Part shown: piece after piece, positions 57,006-64,000 of the stretch
Numbering within the stretch: the first letter of the stretch is position 1
Layout: every line of letters begins with the position of its first letter
NCBI GenBank assembly: GCA_964354375.1
Contig: CAYGZQ010000012.1
Span: 12,768-76,767 of the forward strand
DNA: 64,000 nucleotides
DNA from: CAYGZQ01 sp964354375 [NCBI: uncultured Planctomycetota bacterium]
GTDB lineage: Bacteria; JAJVIF01; JAPKYR01
Direction of reading: 5' to 3'
Made by a program: the position numbers and the translations under genes
Notes under the pieces: model-generated
The model's input: only the letters and a program-made list of their open reading frames with translations
Databases searched by the model: none
What the model was told of the DNA's origin: nothing

Positions 57006-57153
57006 GTGCCGACCACGTCTGGTGCCGACCACGTCTCGTGTTTCGGACTTCAGGAGCCGACTCGTCTCGAGTGGACAGCACAAATGCGGGACGCATTTAC
57101 CTCCTGGACCCGAAGCACGGGACGTGCTCGGCACACGCGGACGTGCTCGGCAC
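57006..57153. repeat. Nested palindromic element, copy C (TCT and GGA loops)
   Basis: Main element 57022-57134, flanked by an extra partial unit on each side. Hairpins: a degraded CACG-TCT-CGTG, ACTCG-TCT-CGAGT (57060-57072), AAATGCG-GGA-CGCATTT (57082-57098) and AGCACG-GGA-CGTGCT (57114-57128). Here the left arm has TCT loops and the right arm GGA, so the arms come from different loop types. It fills the gap between the asnA terminator and the convergent permease stop. Confidence 0.85.
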
Positions 57154-57155
57154 GG

Positions 57156-58364
57156 TTATTCATACGCCAGCGCGTCTACCGGATCGAGCATCGCTGCGCG
57201 TCTGGCGGGGTAGTATCCGAAAAACACACCGACCGAGACGGAAAACGTCAGGGCGATCAGTATCACCCAGACTTGTATGGAGGTCTGGAATTGAGTGGCT
57301 TTGGCAATGATGCTGGATGCTCCGACGCCCAGGGCCACCCCGAGCAGGCCCCCGATCACGCACATGATCACGGCCTCACACAGAAACTGAAGCAGGATAT
57401 CCTTGTCCTTCGCGCCGATCGCCTTGCGAATCCCGATCTCCCTCGTCCTCTCAGTGACGGTCACAAGCATGATATTCATGATGCCGATGCCGCCGACGAT
57501 CAGGGAGATGCTCGCGATTGTGCCGAGCAGCACAGTGAAGGTGCGACTTGCGGAGGATGCGGTCTCAATGATGTCGGCCTGGCTGAAAACCGAGAAATCG
57601 TCCTCCTCGGGCGACGGGATTTTGTGACGTTTGCGCATCAGGTTCTCGATCTCCGTTTTCACTTCCGCGATATCAGCCTTCGGATTCACCTGCATGCTTA
57701 TCTCGTTAAGGTTGTCCATCCCGAAGACGATGCCCATGGCGGTCGTGTAGGGAATGATCGCGATGCTGTCCGAGGAGAAAAATCCCGCGCTCCCCTTTTC
57801 CTTCAGAATACCGACGAGTTTGAAGGCTATCCCCTTGAGCTTGATATTCTCGCTCAGGTTCCGCTCGGTGAGACCCAGATCGGAGGCGGTCTGGGAGCCT
57901 ATGACCACCACCCTGTCGCGACCGTTCACCTCCTGCTCGGAAAAGAACCTGCCGTACTGCACCTGGTAGTCCCTGATGGACGGCCACGTGATCGCGGTGC
58001 CGTACACGTTCGAATTCGTATTCAGATTCCCGAATTTAAGCTGCGCGCCTCCGCGCGTTACGGGCGATGCCGCCTCCACGTCCTTTACGTTCTCCAGAAT
58101 CGCGCGCGCATCATCCACCGTCAGCGTTGTGACCATCCCCATCCTGACGCCGCCCTCCCGATGCTGCCCCGGCTGCACGGAGAGCAGGTTGGTGCCCATG
58201 GACGAAATCCGGGACATGATCCGCCCCTCCGCCCCAGCCCCGATAGCCAGCATGGATATAACCGCAGCTATGCCGATAACGATCCCGAGCATCGCAAGGA
58301 GCGAGCGCATCATGTTGGCCCGAAGGCTTTTAAGCGCGACTCTGAGCGTTGTCACCAGCGGCAT
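57156..58364 (-). CDS. MacB-like ABC transporter permease
   Basis: A 402-residue FtsX-type permease. The first helix is at about residues 18-42 (MMRSLLAMLGIVIGIAAVIS), followed by a periplasmic domain (about 45-270) with IGSQTASDLG and SIAIIPYTTA, then three helices near the C-terminus with the family motifs GGIGIMNIMLVTVTERTREI and GIRKAIGAKDKDILLQFLCE, ending GYYPARRAAMLDPVDALAYE. It couples to the adjacent ATPase to move a substrate, possibly an antibiotic, peptide or lipoprotein, with the MacA-like adaptor. The start overlaps the ATPase gene by 35 bases. Confidence 0.92.
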   Translation of the reverse strand: MPLVTTLRVALKSLRANMMRSLLAMLGIVIGIAAVISMLAIGAGAEGRIMSRISSMGTNLLSVQPGQHREGGVRMGMVTTLTVDDARAILENVKDVEAASPVTRGGAQLKFGNLNTNSNVYGTAITWPSIRDYQVQYGRFFSEQEVNGRDRVVVIGSQTASDLGLTERNLSENIKLKGIAFKLVGILKEKGSAGFFSSDSIAIIPYTTAMGIVFGMDNLNEISMQVNPKADIAEVKTEIENLMRKRHKIPSPEEDDFSVFSQADIIETASSASRTFTVLLGTIASISLIVGGIGIMNIMLVTVTERTREIGIRKAIGAKDKDILLQFLCEAVIMCVIGGLLGVALGVGASSIIAKATQFQTSIQVWVILIALTFSVSVGVFFGYYPARRAAMLDPVDALAYE

Positions 58365-59049
58365 TGGGCTGATTCCTTTGGTTTATCGTATCGCTGACAA
58401 TCCGACCGTCCACCAGGCGCACCACCCGCCTGCATCGCCCAGCAACATCCGCGTCGTGCGTAACGACTATGGTTGTCAGTCCTTTCCTGTTGAAATCCTC
58501 AAAGAGCCGAAGTACCTCTTCGCTCGTCGTCGAATCCAGGTTGCCCGTAGGTTCGTCCGCGAGAAGGATAGACGGTCGGGTTACAAGAGCGCGGGCGATG
58601 GCCACCCTCTGACGTTGACCGCCCGAGAGCTGGTTCGGCTCATGATGCATCCGGTCCGAGAGCCCGACCATCTCGAGGGCTTCCATGGCTTCCTTTCTCG
58701 CCCCGGTTTTGCCCGCGTACAGAAGCGGAAGCTCCACGTTCTCGAGCGCACTGATCCGGGGAATGAGGCTGAACAACTGGAATACGAATCCGATTTTCCG
58801 GTTCCTGATCTCCGCAAGCCGGTTGTTCGGCAGTTTCGAGACATCCTGCCCGTCCAGAAGATATCTGCCCGTGTTGGGACGGTCCAGGCATCCCAGCATG
58901 TTCATCAGGGTCGACTTGCCGCTTCCGGACGCGCCGGTGACGGCGACCATGTCTCCTTCCTCGATCCCCAGGCTCACGCCGTCCAGCGCATGCACGACGG
59001 AATCGCCGAGCTTGTAGATCCTGACCAGATTTTCAGTTTGAATGATCAA
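58330..59049 (-). CDS. ABC transporter ATP-binding protein (MacB/LolD type)
   Basis: A 239-residue ATPase. Walker A GASGSGKST (about residues 39-47), Q-loop FVFQLFSLIPR, signature LSGGQRQRVAIARAL, Walker B ILLADEPTGNLDS and the H-loop TIVVTHDADVA are all intact. It powers the permease at 57156-58364. In E. coli MacB the two parts are fused; here they are separate, as in LolCDE-like and many MacAB-like systems. Start overlaps the MacA-like stop by 4 bases, end overlaps the permease start by 35 bases: a tight operon of three genes. Confidence 0.94.
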   Translation of the reverse strand: MIIQTENLVRIYKLGDSVVHALDGVSLGIEEGDMVAVTGASGSGKSTLMNMLGCLDRPNTGRYLLDGQDVSKLPNNRLAEIRNRKIGFVFQLFSLIPRISALENVELPLLYAGKTGARKEAMEALEMVGLSDRMHHEPNQLSGGQRQRVAIARALVTRPSILLADEPTGNLDSTTSEEVLRLFEDFNRKGLTTIVVTHDADVAGRCRRVVRLVDGRIVSDTINQRNQPNAAGDNAQSRA

Positions 59050-60371
59050 TGAATACCAATCATCCCCGGAGGAGGTCCGTGTCTTTCATTGTCGGAAGAT
59101 TGTCGCCACTGACTTGCCTGTCCGTTATTGTTGACAAGGATGGTGTCGGTCTCGGACAGGCCGCTGACGATCTCGACAGATTCGCCGTTGTCAATACCGG
59201 TCACGACTTCCCGGGGCACGGCCTGCCCATCGGCTCCGAGAACATTGACGGTGCTCTTCCCGTCGCTGACGGTCACCGCCCCCGACGGAACCTGCAGAGC
59301 GTCCCTATTCTCTGCGATAACGATTTCGACATCGGCGGTCATCTCGGGCATCAGAAAACTCTTATTGTCGCTCGTCACTTCGATCCTGACCTCGAACGTG
59401 ACCACGTTAGAGACGTTCTCGCCGGCACGGGCCATACGCACGACTTCACCGCTGAATTTCTCCTTCGGGAAGGCATCTACGTTTATGGTAACGCGTTGCC
59501 CTGTCCCGACCTGCCCGATGTCGCTCTCATCGACGCTCGCAAGGATGAACAACCGCGACAGGTCCGACAGCTTCATGACCGCCGTGCCGCCTGACGTGGC
59601 GCTTATGCCGGATGAGATTATCTGACCTGCCTGAACGAACCTGGCCGTCACATACCCGTTCATCGGAGCGTACACCCGAGTGTCCTCGAGCCTCTGGTTC
59701 GCCGTCTCGAGACTGATCTCCGATGCCTGTACTTCGGCCTCGGCCAGATTCACGTCATGCCTGAGAAGGTCCAAAGCGGCCTCCTGGTCGTCAAGCTCCC
59801 TGAATTTGACCCGCGCCCCTTCGAGATCGGCCTTCGCAGTCTGCAGAGCGGTATATGCCTGATCCTTTTCGTCCTGGGATGCAAAACCCTTGTCGAAAAG
59901 CTCCACAACATGATCGTAGTTGGCCTGCGCCTGATCGGCACGCGCCTGGGCCGCGTCGAGGCTGATCCGGGCCTGTTCCCGTGCTGTCGCCAGATCTCGT
60001 TCCGAATTCTTGAGATTCTCCTGGGCCTTGTCCCGTCTGGCCTGACTTTCATACAGGTTGATCCTGGCGAGTGCCAAGTTTCTTTCCTCGTCCGACGGGT
60101 CGAGCATGACGATAAGCTCTCCCTCGACGACACTGTCGCCTATGTCGAAAGGCAGCGATGTCACCGTGCCGCTGGCCTTGCACTTGATCTCGACATCCAG
60201 GTTCGAAGTCACGCTGCCGCTTGCCGCAACGGTCTTGGCGATGGGACCGCGGGTCGGCTTGACCTGCCTGGGCTGAGGAGCGCCGGCCTCGCTCTTTCCG
60301 CCGCACGAGTAGGCCGGCAAGAGGGCGATCACGCATACGAAAGCGACCAGGATTACCGATAATCTCTTCAT
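59046..60371 (-). CDS. MacA-like periplasmic adaptor (membrane fusion protein)
   Basis: A 441-residue protein. The N-terminal segment ends in LPAYSCGGKSE, a lipobox-like site, so it is probably anchored to the inner membrane by lipid. An HlyD-type layout follows: a barrel-sandwich half (GPIAKTVAASGSVTSNLDVE), a long alpha-helical hairpin (about 105-215; ARREQ-rich, ATAREQARISLDAAQARADQ) and the second half (YAPMNGYVTARFVQAGQIIS), then a beta-barrel and a membrane-proximal domain. It bridges the ABC transporter to the outer membrane. First gene of the minus-strand operon. No TolC-like gene is in the window. Confidence 0.92.
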   Translation of the reverse strand: MKRLSVILVAFVCVIALLPAYSCGGKSEAGAPQPRQVKPTRGPIAKTVAASGSVTSNLDVEIKCKASGTVTSLPFDIGDSVVEGELIVMLDPSDEERNLALARINLYESQARRDKAQENLKNSERDLATAREQARISLDAAQARADQAQANYDHVVELFDKGFASQDEKDQAYTALQTAKADLEGARVKFRELDDQEAALDLLRHDVNLAEAEVQASEISLETANQRLEDTRVYAPMNGYVTARFVQAGQIISSGISATSGGTAVMKLSDLSRLFILASVDESDIGQVGTGQRVTINVDAFPKEKFSGEVVRMARAGENVSNVVTFEVRIEVTSDNKSFLMPEMTADVEIVIAENRDALQVPSGAVTVSDGKSTVNVLGADGQAVPREVVTGIDNGESVEIVSGLSETDTILVNNNGQASQWRQSSDNERHGPPPGMIGIH

Positions 60372-60447
60372 GTTTCGACCACCAGAAATGTTTGGACGAT
60401 ATTAGCACAGAAAATGTTCCCTCGGCCCACCTCTCCCAGCCTCTCCT

Positions 60448-60498
60448 GTGCCGAGCACGTCCTGTGCTTCGGATTCCGGAGCCGACTCGTCCCGAGTC
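60448..60498. repeat. Nested palindromic element, half copy D
   Basis: Only the left half is present: AGCACG-TCC-TGTGCT (60454-60468, one G-T pair) and GACTCG-TCC-CGAGTC (60484-60498), with the outer GTGCCGA and CGGAGCC frame. The right arm is missing. It lies between the GNAT gene and the adaptor gene. Confidence 0.82.
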
Positions 60499-60531
60499 GC
60501 GACAAACAGACTCTCTCAGGAATGCTCCGGC

Positions 60532-61491
60532 CTAGATGACCTTGCGCCAGATGTATCCCCTGTATGCTTCCGGAAAACCCACGGACTCGTACAGCTTATT
60601 GGCGGCCACCTGGTCGCCGGATTCGACATAGACATGAGTTGCGCCCAACGCCCTGACCCGATTCAGGTCCTCGAACATCAGCGTGCCTGCCAGACCCCGG
60701 CGCAAGTGACGCGGATGCGTGCACACCGGTTCGAACAGGCCATACCCGTTGATCTCCTCAAGGATCATGCCGACCATCGCGGCTATTGTCCCGTCCGGCG
60801 CTTCCGCGACTAATTCCAGGTCGCCGCGGTACGAAGGCGAGTTAGCTGCGAATGCGGCATATTCGCCTGCGGTGTGGCTGGTGCGGTTGAAAGCGGCATT
60901 GTACAGATCTGCCAGCCCCAGGCAGTCATTCTGATCGCCCGGACGCACGGTGCGAAGGACATAACCGTCGGGCATAGCCGGTCGCGGGAGAGGGTTGTTG
61001 CCGAGACGCCATTTGCGTATGGCACCGCCGGAATTCAGTTTCCGATAGCCGCGCCGTTCCAGCAGCCGGAGTCTAGGCGAGTCGTATTCGTACGCGAATA
61101 TGTCCAGTCGGCGCCTCGCGGCGTCTTCGGTCGGAACCGGGAGATGCTCCTCCGCCCAGGCAAGCATATCTTCTTCGATGTGTCGGTAATCGGGTCGCAA
61201 CTCCAGGAAAGCGTCACCGCCCCCCTCAGGATGTACTGCGCCGACGAGACGTCCTTCACGTGTCTCCCACAGGCGCACACCTCTATCCTTGAATTTCTCC
61301 CATCGGGGATTCCAACCGGGCGTCTCATTGTAAAAGTGCGAGCCATCCCACCTTCGGATATCCCAATTGAAACCCGGGGGCGACAATGCATGCGTCTCGA
61401 TCAGCAGATTGCGAACCAGCCGGAAATCCTCATCGCCTCGGATAGACCGGGCAATAACGCATTGTTTCTTGACATCGTCAATCATGCTCAT
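60532..61491 (-). CDS. GNAT-family acetyltransferase, double domain
   Basis: A 319-residue protein with two GNAT halves. The C-terminal half (about 175-319) is complete: VCTHPRHLRRGLAGTLMFED carries the acetyl-CoA loop and VYVESGDQVAANKLYESVGF the final strand-helix. The N-terminal half (VRLWETREGRLVGAVHPEGG) is a degenerate GNAT fold that may bind the acceptor. Substrate unknown. ATG 61491 and ATG 61485 are both near a weak GGAA; the upstream TTG/GTG-type frame to 61527 is not supported. It is alone on the minus strand, divergent from the lipoprotein at 61724. Confidence 0.85.
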   Translation of the reverse strand: MSMIDDVKKQCVIARSIRGDEDFRLVRNLLIETHALSPPGFNWDIRRWDGSHFYNETPGWNPRWEKFKDRGVRLWETREGRLVGAVHPEGGGDAFLELRPDYRHIEEDMLAWAEEHLPVPTEDAARRRLDIFAYEYDSPRLRLLERRGYRKLNSGGAIRKWRLGNNPLPRPAMPDGYVLRTVRPGDQNDCLGLADLYNAAFNRTSHTAGEYAAFAANSPSYRGDLELVAEAPDGTIAAMVGMILEEINGYGLFEPVCTHPRHLRRGLAGTLMFEDLNRVRALGATHVYVESGDQVAANKLYESVGFPEAYRGYIWRKVI

Positions 61492-61666
61492 TCGATTCCG
61501 ATCTGAGGTTACGCGGTCTCGAACCAAACACGCTATGATCCTAGCATGTCACGATGGTTGATGACCAACAGGATTTCCGGTAGCAAAGCGGACGGGTGGC
61601 ACCTCTGTGATGGTCTGACTGAACCCTTGGAGCACGAGACTGGTCGTATTCACTGCCCGTGCCTTC

Positions 61667-61695
61667 TTGTTCTATTCTGTAGCATGTGGTATCCT
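61667..61695 (+). promoter_or_regulatory. Promoter of the TolB-like lipoprotein
   Basis: TTGTTC (61667-61672), 17-bp spacer, TATCCT (61690-61695) preceded by GG; 28 bases before the start. Confidence 0.7.
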
Positions 61696-61723
61696 TGAAC
61701 CGGATATCCTGTGGAGGAAACAG

Positions 61724-63772
61724 ATGGAGAATCGAAAACCACGACTTCGACCGACCGCATTCGCGACGGTCGCGCTGCTTCTTGCCCTGCTGATCTCATC
61801 CTGCGGAGGATCGTCCGATCCCGCTACGCCTGCGAATAACCTTAACCAGGCAAGGACACCCGCCGCGGACGACCTCATGAAGGGACATCATCTCTGGGGA
61901 TACTGGAACTGCCACATACCCCCGTCCAACGACACGATCGAGTTCGTGCCCCTCAGAGCCGGGGCATTTCACCTGAACGCCCGACGCTTCCTTGAAGATA
62001 CCGCCTGCACCAACTGTCTGAAGCTCGTGTCGCTGGACAAGGACCTCGTCAACATGGTCATCACAGCGCAGATCGAGATCACGCATCCCTTCAGCGGACT
62101 GGCCAGGTTCACCGGATTCGACGTAAGAGGGATTGTCATATCGGACGGCAGCCTGTATTTCCCGAACCTCGACGCGCGCCTGCCCGACGCGTTTCAGGGC
62201 GATTTCACGCTGCTCAATCCCGACGGTTGGACGAGATTATGGAATTCCAGTGAGTTCCCCCCCGGCTCGGGACCGTATAAGATTCTTGAATACTCGCAGG
62301 GCAAGTTCGCCACCGGGACTTCTTTCACCTCCACTGTGAATCCGTACATCGAGTTCACGCAGGACCCCCGGTCGTGCTTCCCGGCAGGCACGTCGATCAC
62401 CCGCGAGTACAGGCTGACCCTGAAGCCCGGCGGAGCGTTCTTCGGCTATGCTGTCGATGCATCCTGGGAACCTCCCCTGGTGGACCCGCCCGTCGATCTC
62501 ATGACCGACTTCCCCGAGAGCGCGAATGCGATGGAGCCGTACGTGCTGTCCACCTACCTCGATCAACCGTTGAAGGACCAGGTCGGCGACACTGCGTCAC
62601 TCTCGCTTGAAATGGCCGACAGGCAATTGTTCGGGCTTCCATCGATTGCCTACGTGGAGTGCCCCGACCTGTTCACCGGCTTGGTGGAGCCGCAGATATG
62701 GGGCATAGGACCCGGGGGACCGCTCTGGAACTGGGTATTCACGAGTTTCGATATTGCGAACGAGACCGGCGCACCGGCCGGGGAGTATCCGGCTCTGATA
62801 AGGGTCGAGGACAGCCTGCCGGACCCGTACCTGGGTTACATCAACCATCGGTACGAGCTGACATACATCCCTGTCGAGACCTACATCCCGCCTGATTTCA
62901 GCGGTCTGGCTGTCTTCACCGCGCCCGGTCCCCCCGGCTCCAGCGGCGAGCCCGGGGCGCCAAACATGTTCCTGCTCGACCTCGACACAATGGGGGAATC
63001 CCAGATCACGAAATATGTCGGCATCGGGGCGAATTTCGAGGAGCCGAGGATCAACGCTCAGGGTACTCTCGCGCTCCTGACATTCTGCCCTTCACCGGTG
63101 ACCAGCCACCTCGAGGTGTTCGAGATCGGCACATCCAACAGCTGGCTTGACTTTCCTCCGGCGGGATACTACGGCCACGCGGATTTCCATCCCGACGGCG
63201 AGCATATCGTGCTTGCCGTAGGTCCCGGATGGGGCAACACGCCCGACCTGGTCACCATGAAATACGACGGCAGCGAATGGACCAAGATCGCCACAGCTCC
63301 CGGCAGCGTGAGTTTCCCCAAGTGGAGCCCTGACGGGACGCGTATCGCAATGGTCTTGTCCACTCCCGCTCCCCCCCCTGAGGAAAGCGCTCTCTGGATC
63401 TACGACACGACGACACAGGAATTCACTCAATTGCTCTCAGGCGAGTATCTCATCCAATGCCCGTCATGGAACCCCGCGCAGCCCGGCGGGCAGGACTGGA
63501 TCGCGTTTCAGTCGACCATGAACGACCCGATGGGATTCTGGTCGGACATTTTCGTCATCAATCCCGACACCCTGGAAATGTCCATGCTCGTGGACACCGG
63601 CATGGACGACAGGCATCCGAGCTTCTCACCCGACGGAAAGTCAGTCATGTTCGCATCGGACAACTGGATGGGATCGGACCTGTATGTTTACGCGATTCAG
63701 TCGGCGGAGATATTCCAGATCACAAACGACGACACGTTTGACGAAGCCCCCTGCTGGTCGTGGGGCTGGTAG
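61724..63772 (+). CDS. Lipoprotein: shared N-terminal module plus TolB-like propeller
   Basis: A 682-residue protein. ATG 61724 follows GGAGGAAA, and the signal peptide (ATVALLLALLISSC) ends at Cys27. Residues about 50-290 are the module of the other three lipoproteins: HLWGYWNCHIPP, VPLRAGAFHLNARRF, THPFSGL, GFDVRGIVIS, NPDGWTRLWNSSEF, YAVDASWEPP. The C-terminal half is a WD40/TolB-type propeller with GHADFHPDGEHIVLAVGPGW, PKWSPDGTRIAMVLSTP, WNPAQPGGQDWIAFQS and HPSFSPDGKSVMFASDNW. Such repeats bind peptides or scaffold envelope complexes. The sharing of one N-terminal part with four different partners suggests that it anchors or exports them. Confidence 0.88.
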   Translation: MENRKPRLRPTAFATVALLLALLISSCGGSSDPATPANNLNQARTPAADDLMKGHHLWGYWNCHIPPSNDTIEFVPLRAGAFHLNARRFLEDTACTNCLKLVSLDKDLVNMVITAQIEITHPFSGLARFTGFDVRGIVISDGSLYFPNLDARLPDAFQGDFTLLNPDGWTRLWNSSEFPPGSGPYKILEYSQGKFATGTSFTSTVNPYIEFTQDPRSCFPAGTSITREYRLTLKPGGAFFGYAVDASWEPPLVDPPVDLMTDFPESANAMEPYVLSTYLDQPLKDQVGDTASLSLEMADRQLFGLPSIAYVECPDLFTGLVEPQIWGIGPGGPLWNWVFTSFDIANETGAPAGEYPALIRVEDSLPDPYLGYINHRYELTYIPVETYIPPDFSGLAVFTAPGPPGSSGEPGAPNMFLLDLDTMGESQITKYVGIGANFEEPRINAQGTLALLTFCPSPVTSHLEVFEIGTSNSWLDFPPAGYYGHADFHPDGEHIVLAVGPGWGNTPDLVTMKYDGSEWTKIATAPGSVSFPKWSPDGTRIAMVLSTPAPPPEESALWIYDTTTQEFTQLLSGEYLIQCPSWNPAQPGGQDWIAFQSTMNDPMGFWSDIFVINPDTLEMSMLVDTGMDDRHPSFSPDGKSVMFASDNWMGSDLYVYAIQSAEIFQITNDDTFDEAPCWSWGW

Positions 63773-63802
63773 AGTCCGCCTTAGTAATCGATTGAGTCGT
63801 AG

Positions 63803-63866
63803 CCCGGGAACCTGTCCCTGCTTTGCCTGAAATGTTCGGGCGACCTTGCGGGGACAGGTTCCCGGG
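63803..63866. repeat. REP-like hairpin 1 at the right end
   Basis: CCCGGGAACCTGTCCC (63803-63818) and its inverted partner GGGGACAGGTTCCCGGG (63850-63866), with a 31-base interior. The unit GGACAGGTTCCC resembles dispersed elements often mobilised by RayT-type transposases (from memory). Confidence 0.75.
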
Positions 63867-63885
63867 TTCTAATATTCGGGACGAT

Positions 63886-63953
63886 CCCGGGAACCTGTTT
63901 CGTCCAGATCGTGCGAAAGTCATCGCGATGCTGTAACGAAACAGGTTCCCGAT
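63886..63953. repeat. REP-like hairpin 2 at the right end
   Basis: CCCGGGAACCTGTTTCGT (63886-63903) and ACGAAACAGGTTCCCGAT (63936-63953). It shares the CCCGGGAACCTGT core with the preceding hairpin but carries TTTCGT instead of CCC, so the two are sibling copies. No gene is seen from 63773 to the window end. Confidence 0.75.
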
Positions 63954-64000
63954 AGAATGAGAGGGCACGCTCTTTGGTACGCTATAGCGAAACCCAAAGG

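Noticed and set aside
55574-57016. A 480-codon minus-strand frame over asnA
   Set aside because: Antisense to a fully conserved asnA and running through its terminator.
61545-61697. Short ORF beginning MSRWLMTNRISG before the TolB-like lipoprotein
   Set aside because: It runs across the promoter at 61667-61695 and has no ribosome site or coding character.

Overview
The window looks like a contig from an uncultivated, GC-rich (roughly 58-60 %), diderm bacterium. A diderm envelope is suggested by a heptose-1-phosphate adenylyltransferase gene (rfaE2), a MacA/MacB-type exporter, a flagellin and at least a dozen predicted lipoproteins. The phylum cannot be named from the sequence. Metabolic and housekeeping genes (hslVU, dxs, purD, glnA, asnA, ltaE, comEA, tRNA-Ser) are scattered among very large surface lipoproteins, which take up about a third of the window. 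No phage, insertion sequence, transposase gene or CRISPR array is seen.

Layout. 1-4.9 kb: two minus-strand lipoproteins around a small membrane protein. 5-8.4 kb: an Eis-like acetyltransferase, a minus-strand zinc-ribbon/TPM cluster and comEA. 8.5-13.8 kb: flagellin, a TPR protein, a hidden 50-residue membrane protein, DUF502, a DnaQ-like exonuclease and a nucleotidase-like tetrahaem cytochrome. 14-17.2 kb: hslV-hslU and ltaE. 17.5-27 kb: a DUF2723 (TMEM260-type) membrane protein followed by four tandem PKD plus beta-propeller lipoproteins. 27-36.5 kb: dxs, an XRE regulator, an AI-2E-type permease, a zinc-ribbon membrane protein, a second DUF2723 protein, rfaE2 and purD. 36.6-43.8 kb: a multi-domain CarboxypepD_reg lipoprotein, a bifunctional-nuclease-domain protein, tRNA-Ser, an 852-residue lipoprotein, a small lipoprotein and a sugar-phosphate nucleotidylyltransferase. 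44-52.5 kb: one long minus-strand run of coiled-coil, TPR, SGNH, beta-CA-like, nitroreductase and molybdopterin genes, ending in two SBBP-type propeller lipoproteins. 52.7-57 kb: a nitrogen-assimilation group (type I-beta-like glutamine synthetase, glnA, asnA). 57-60.4 kb: a MacAB-like operon. 60.5-64 kb: a GNAT protein and a TolB-like lipoprotein.

How it fits together. Two themes stand out. First, four lipoproteins share one N-terminal module of about 270 residues, joined to different C-terminal parts (PKD; PQQ-like propeller; PKD plus LVIVD-like propeller; TolB-like propeller), and four more are tandem duplicates of a PKD-propeller design. The two DUF2723 membrane proteins, whose animal relative O-mannosylates Ig-like domains, lie beside them and could modify them; this is a hypothesis. 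Second, the intergenic gaps hold a family of nested palindromes. Each full copy has four short hairpins with three-base loops (TCC/TCT on one side, GGA/AGA on the other). The stems differ between copies and between arms but stay perfectly or nearly perfectly paired.

Promoters can be read in many gaps. They fall into two styles: a -35 box, a 17-18 bp spacer and a -10 box usually preceded by GG (GGTAnnnT), or an extended -10 (TGnTAnnnT). No gap between genes exceeds 300 bases.
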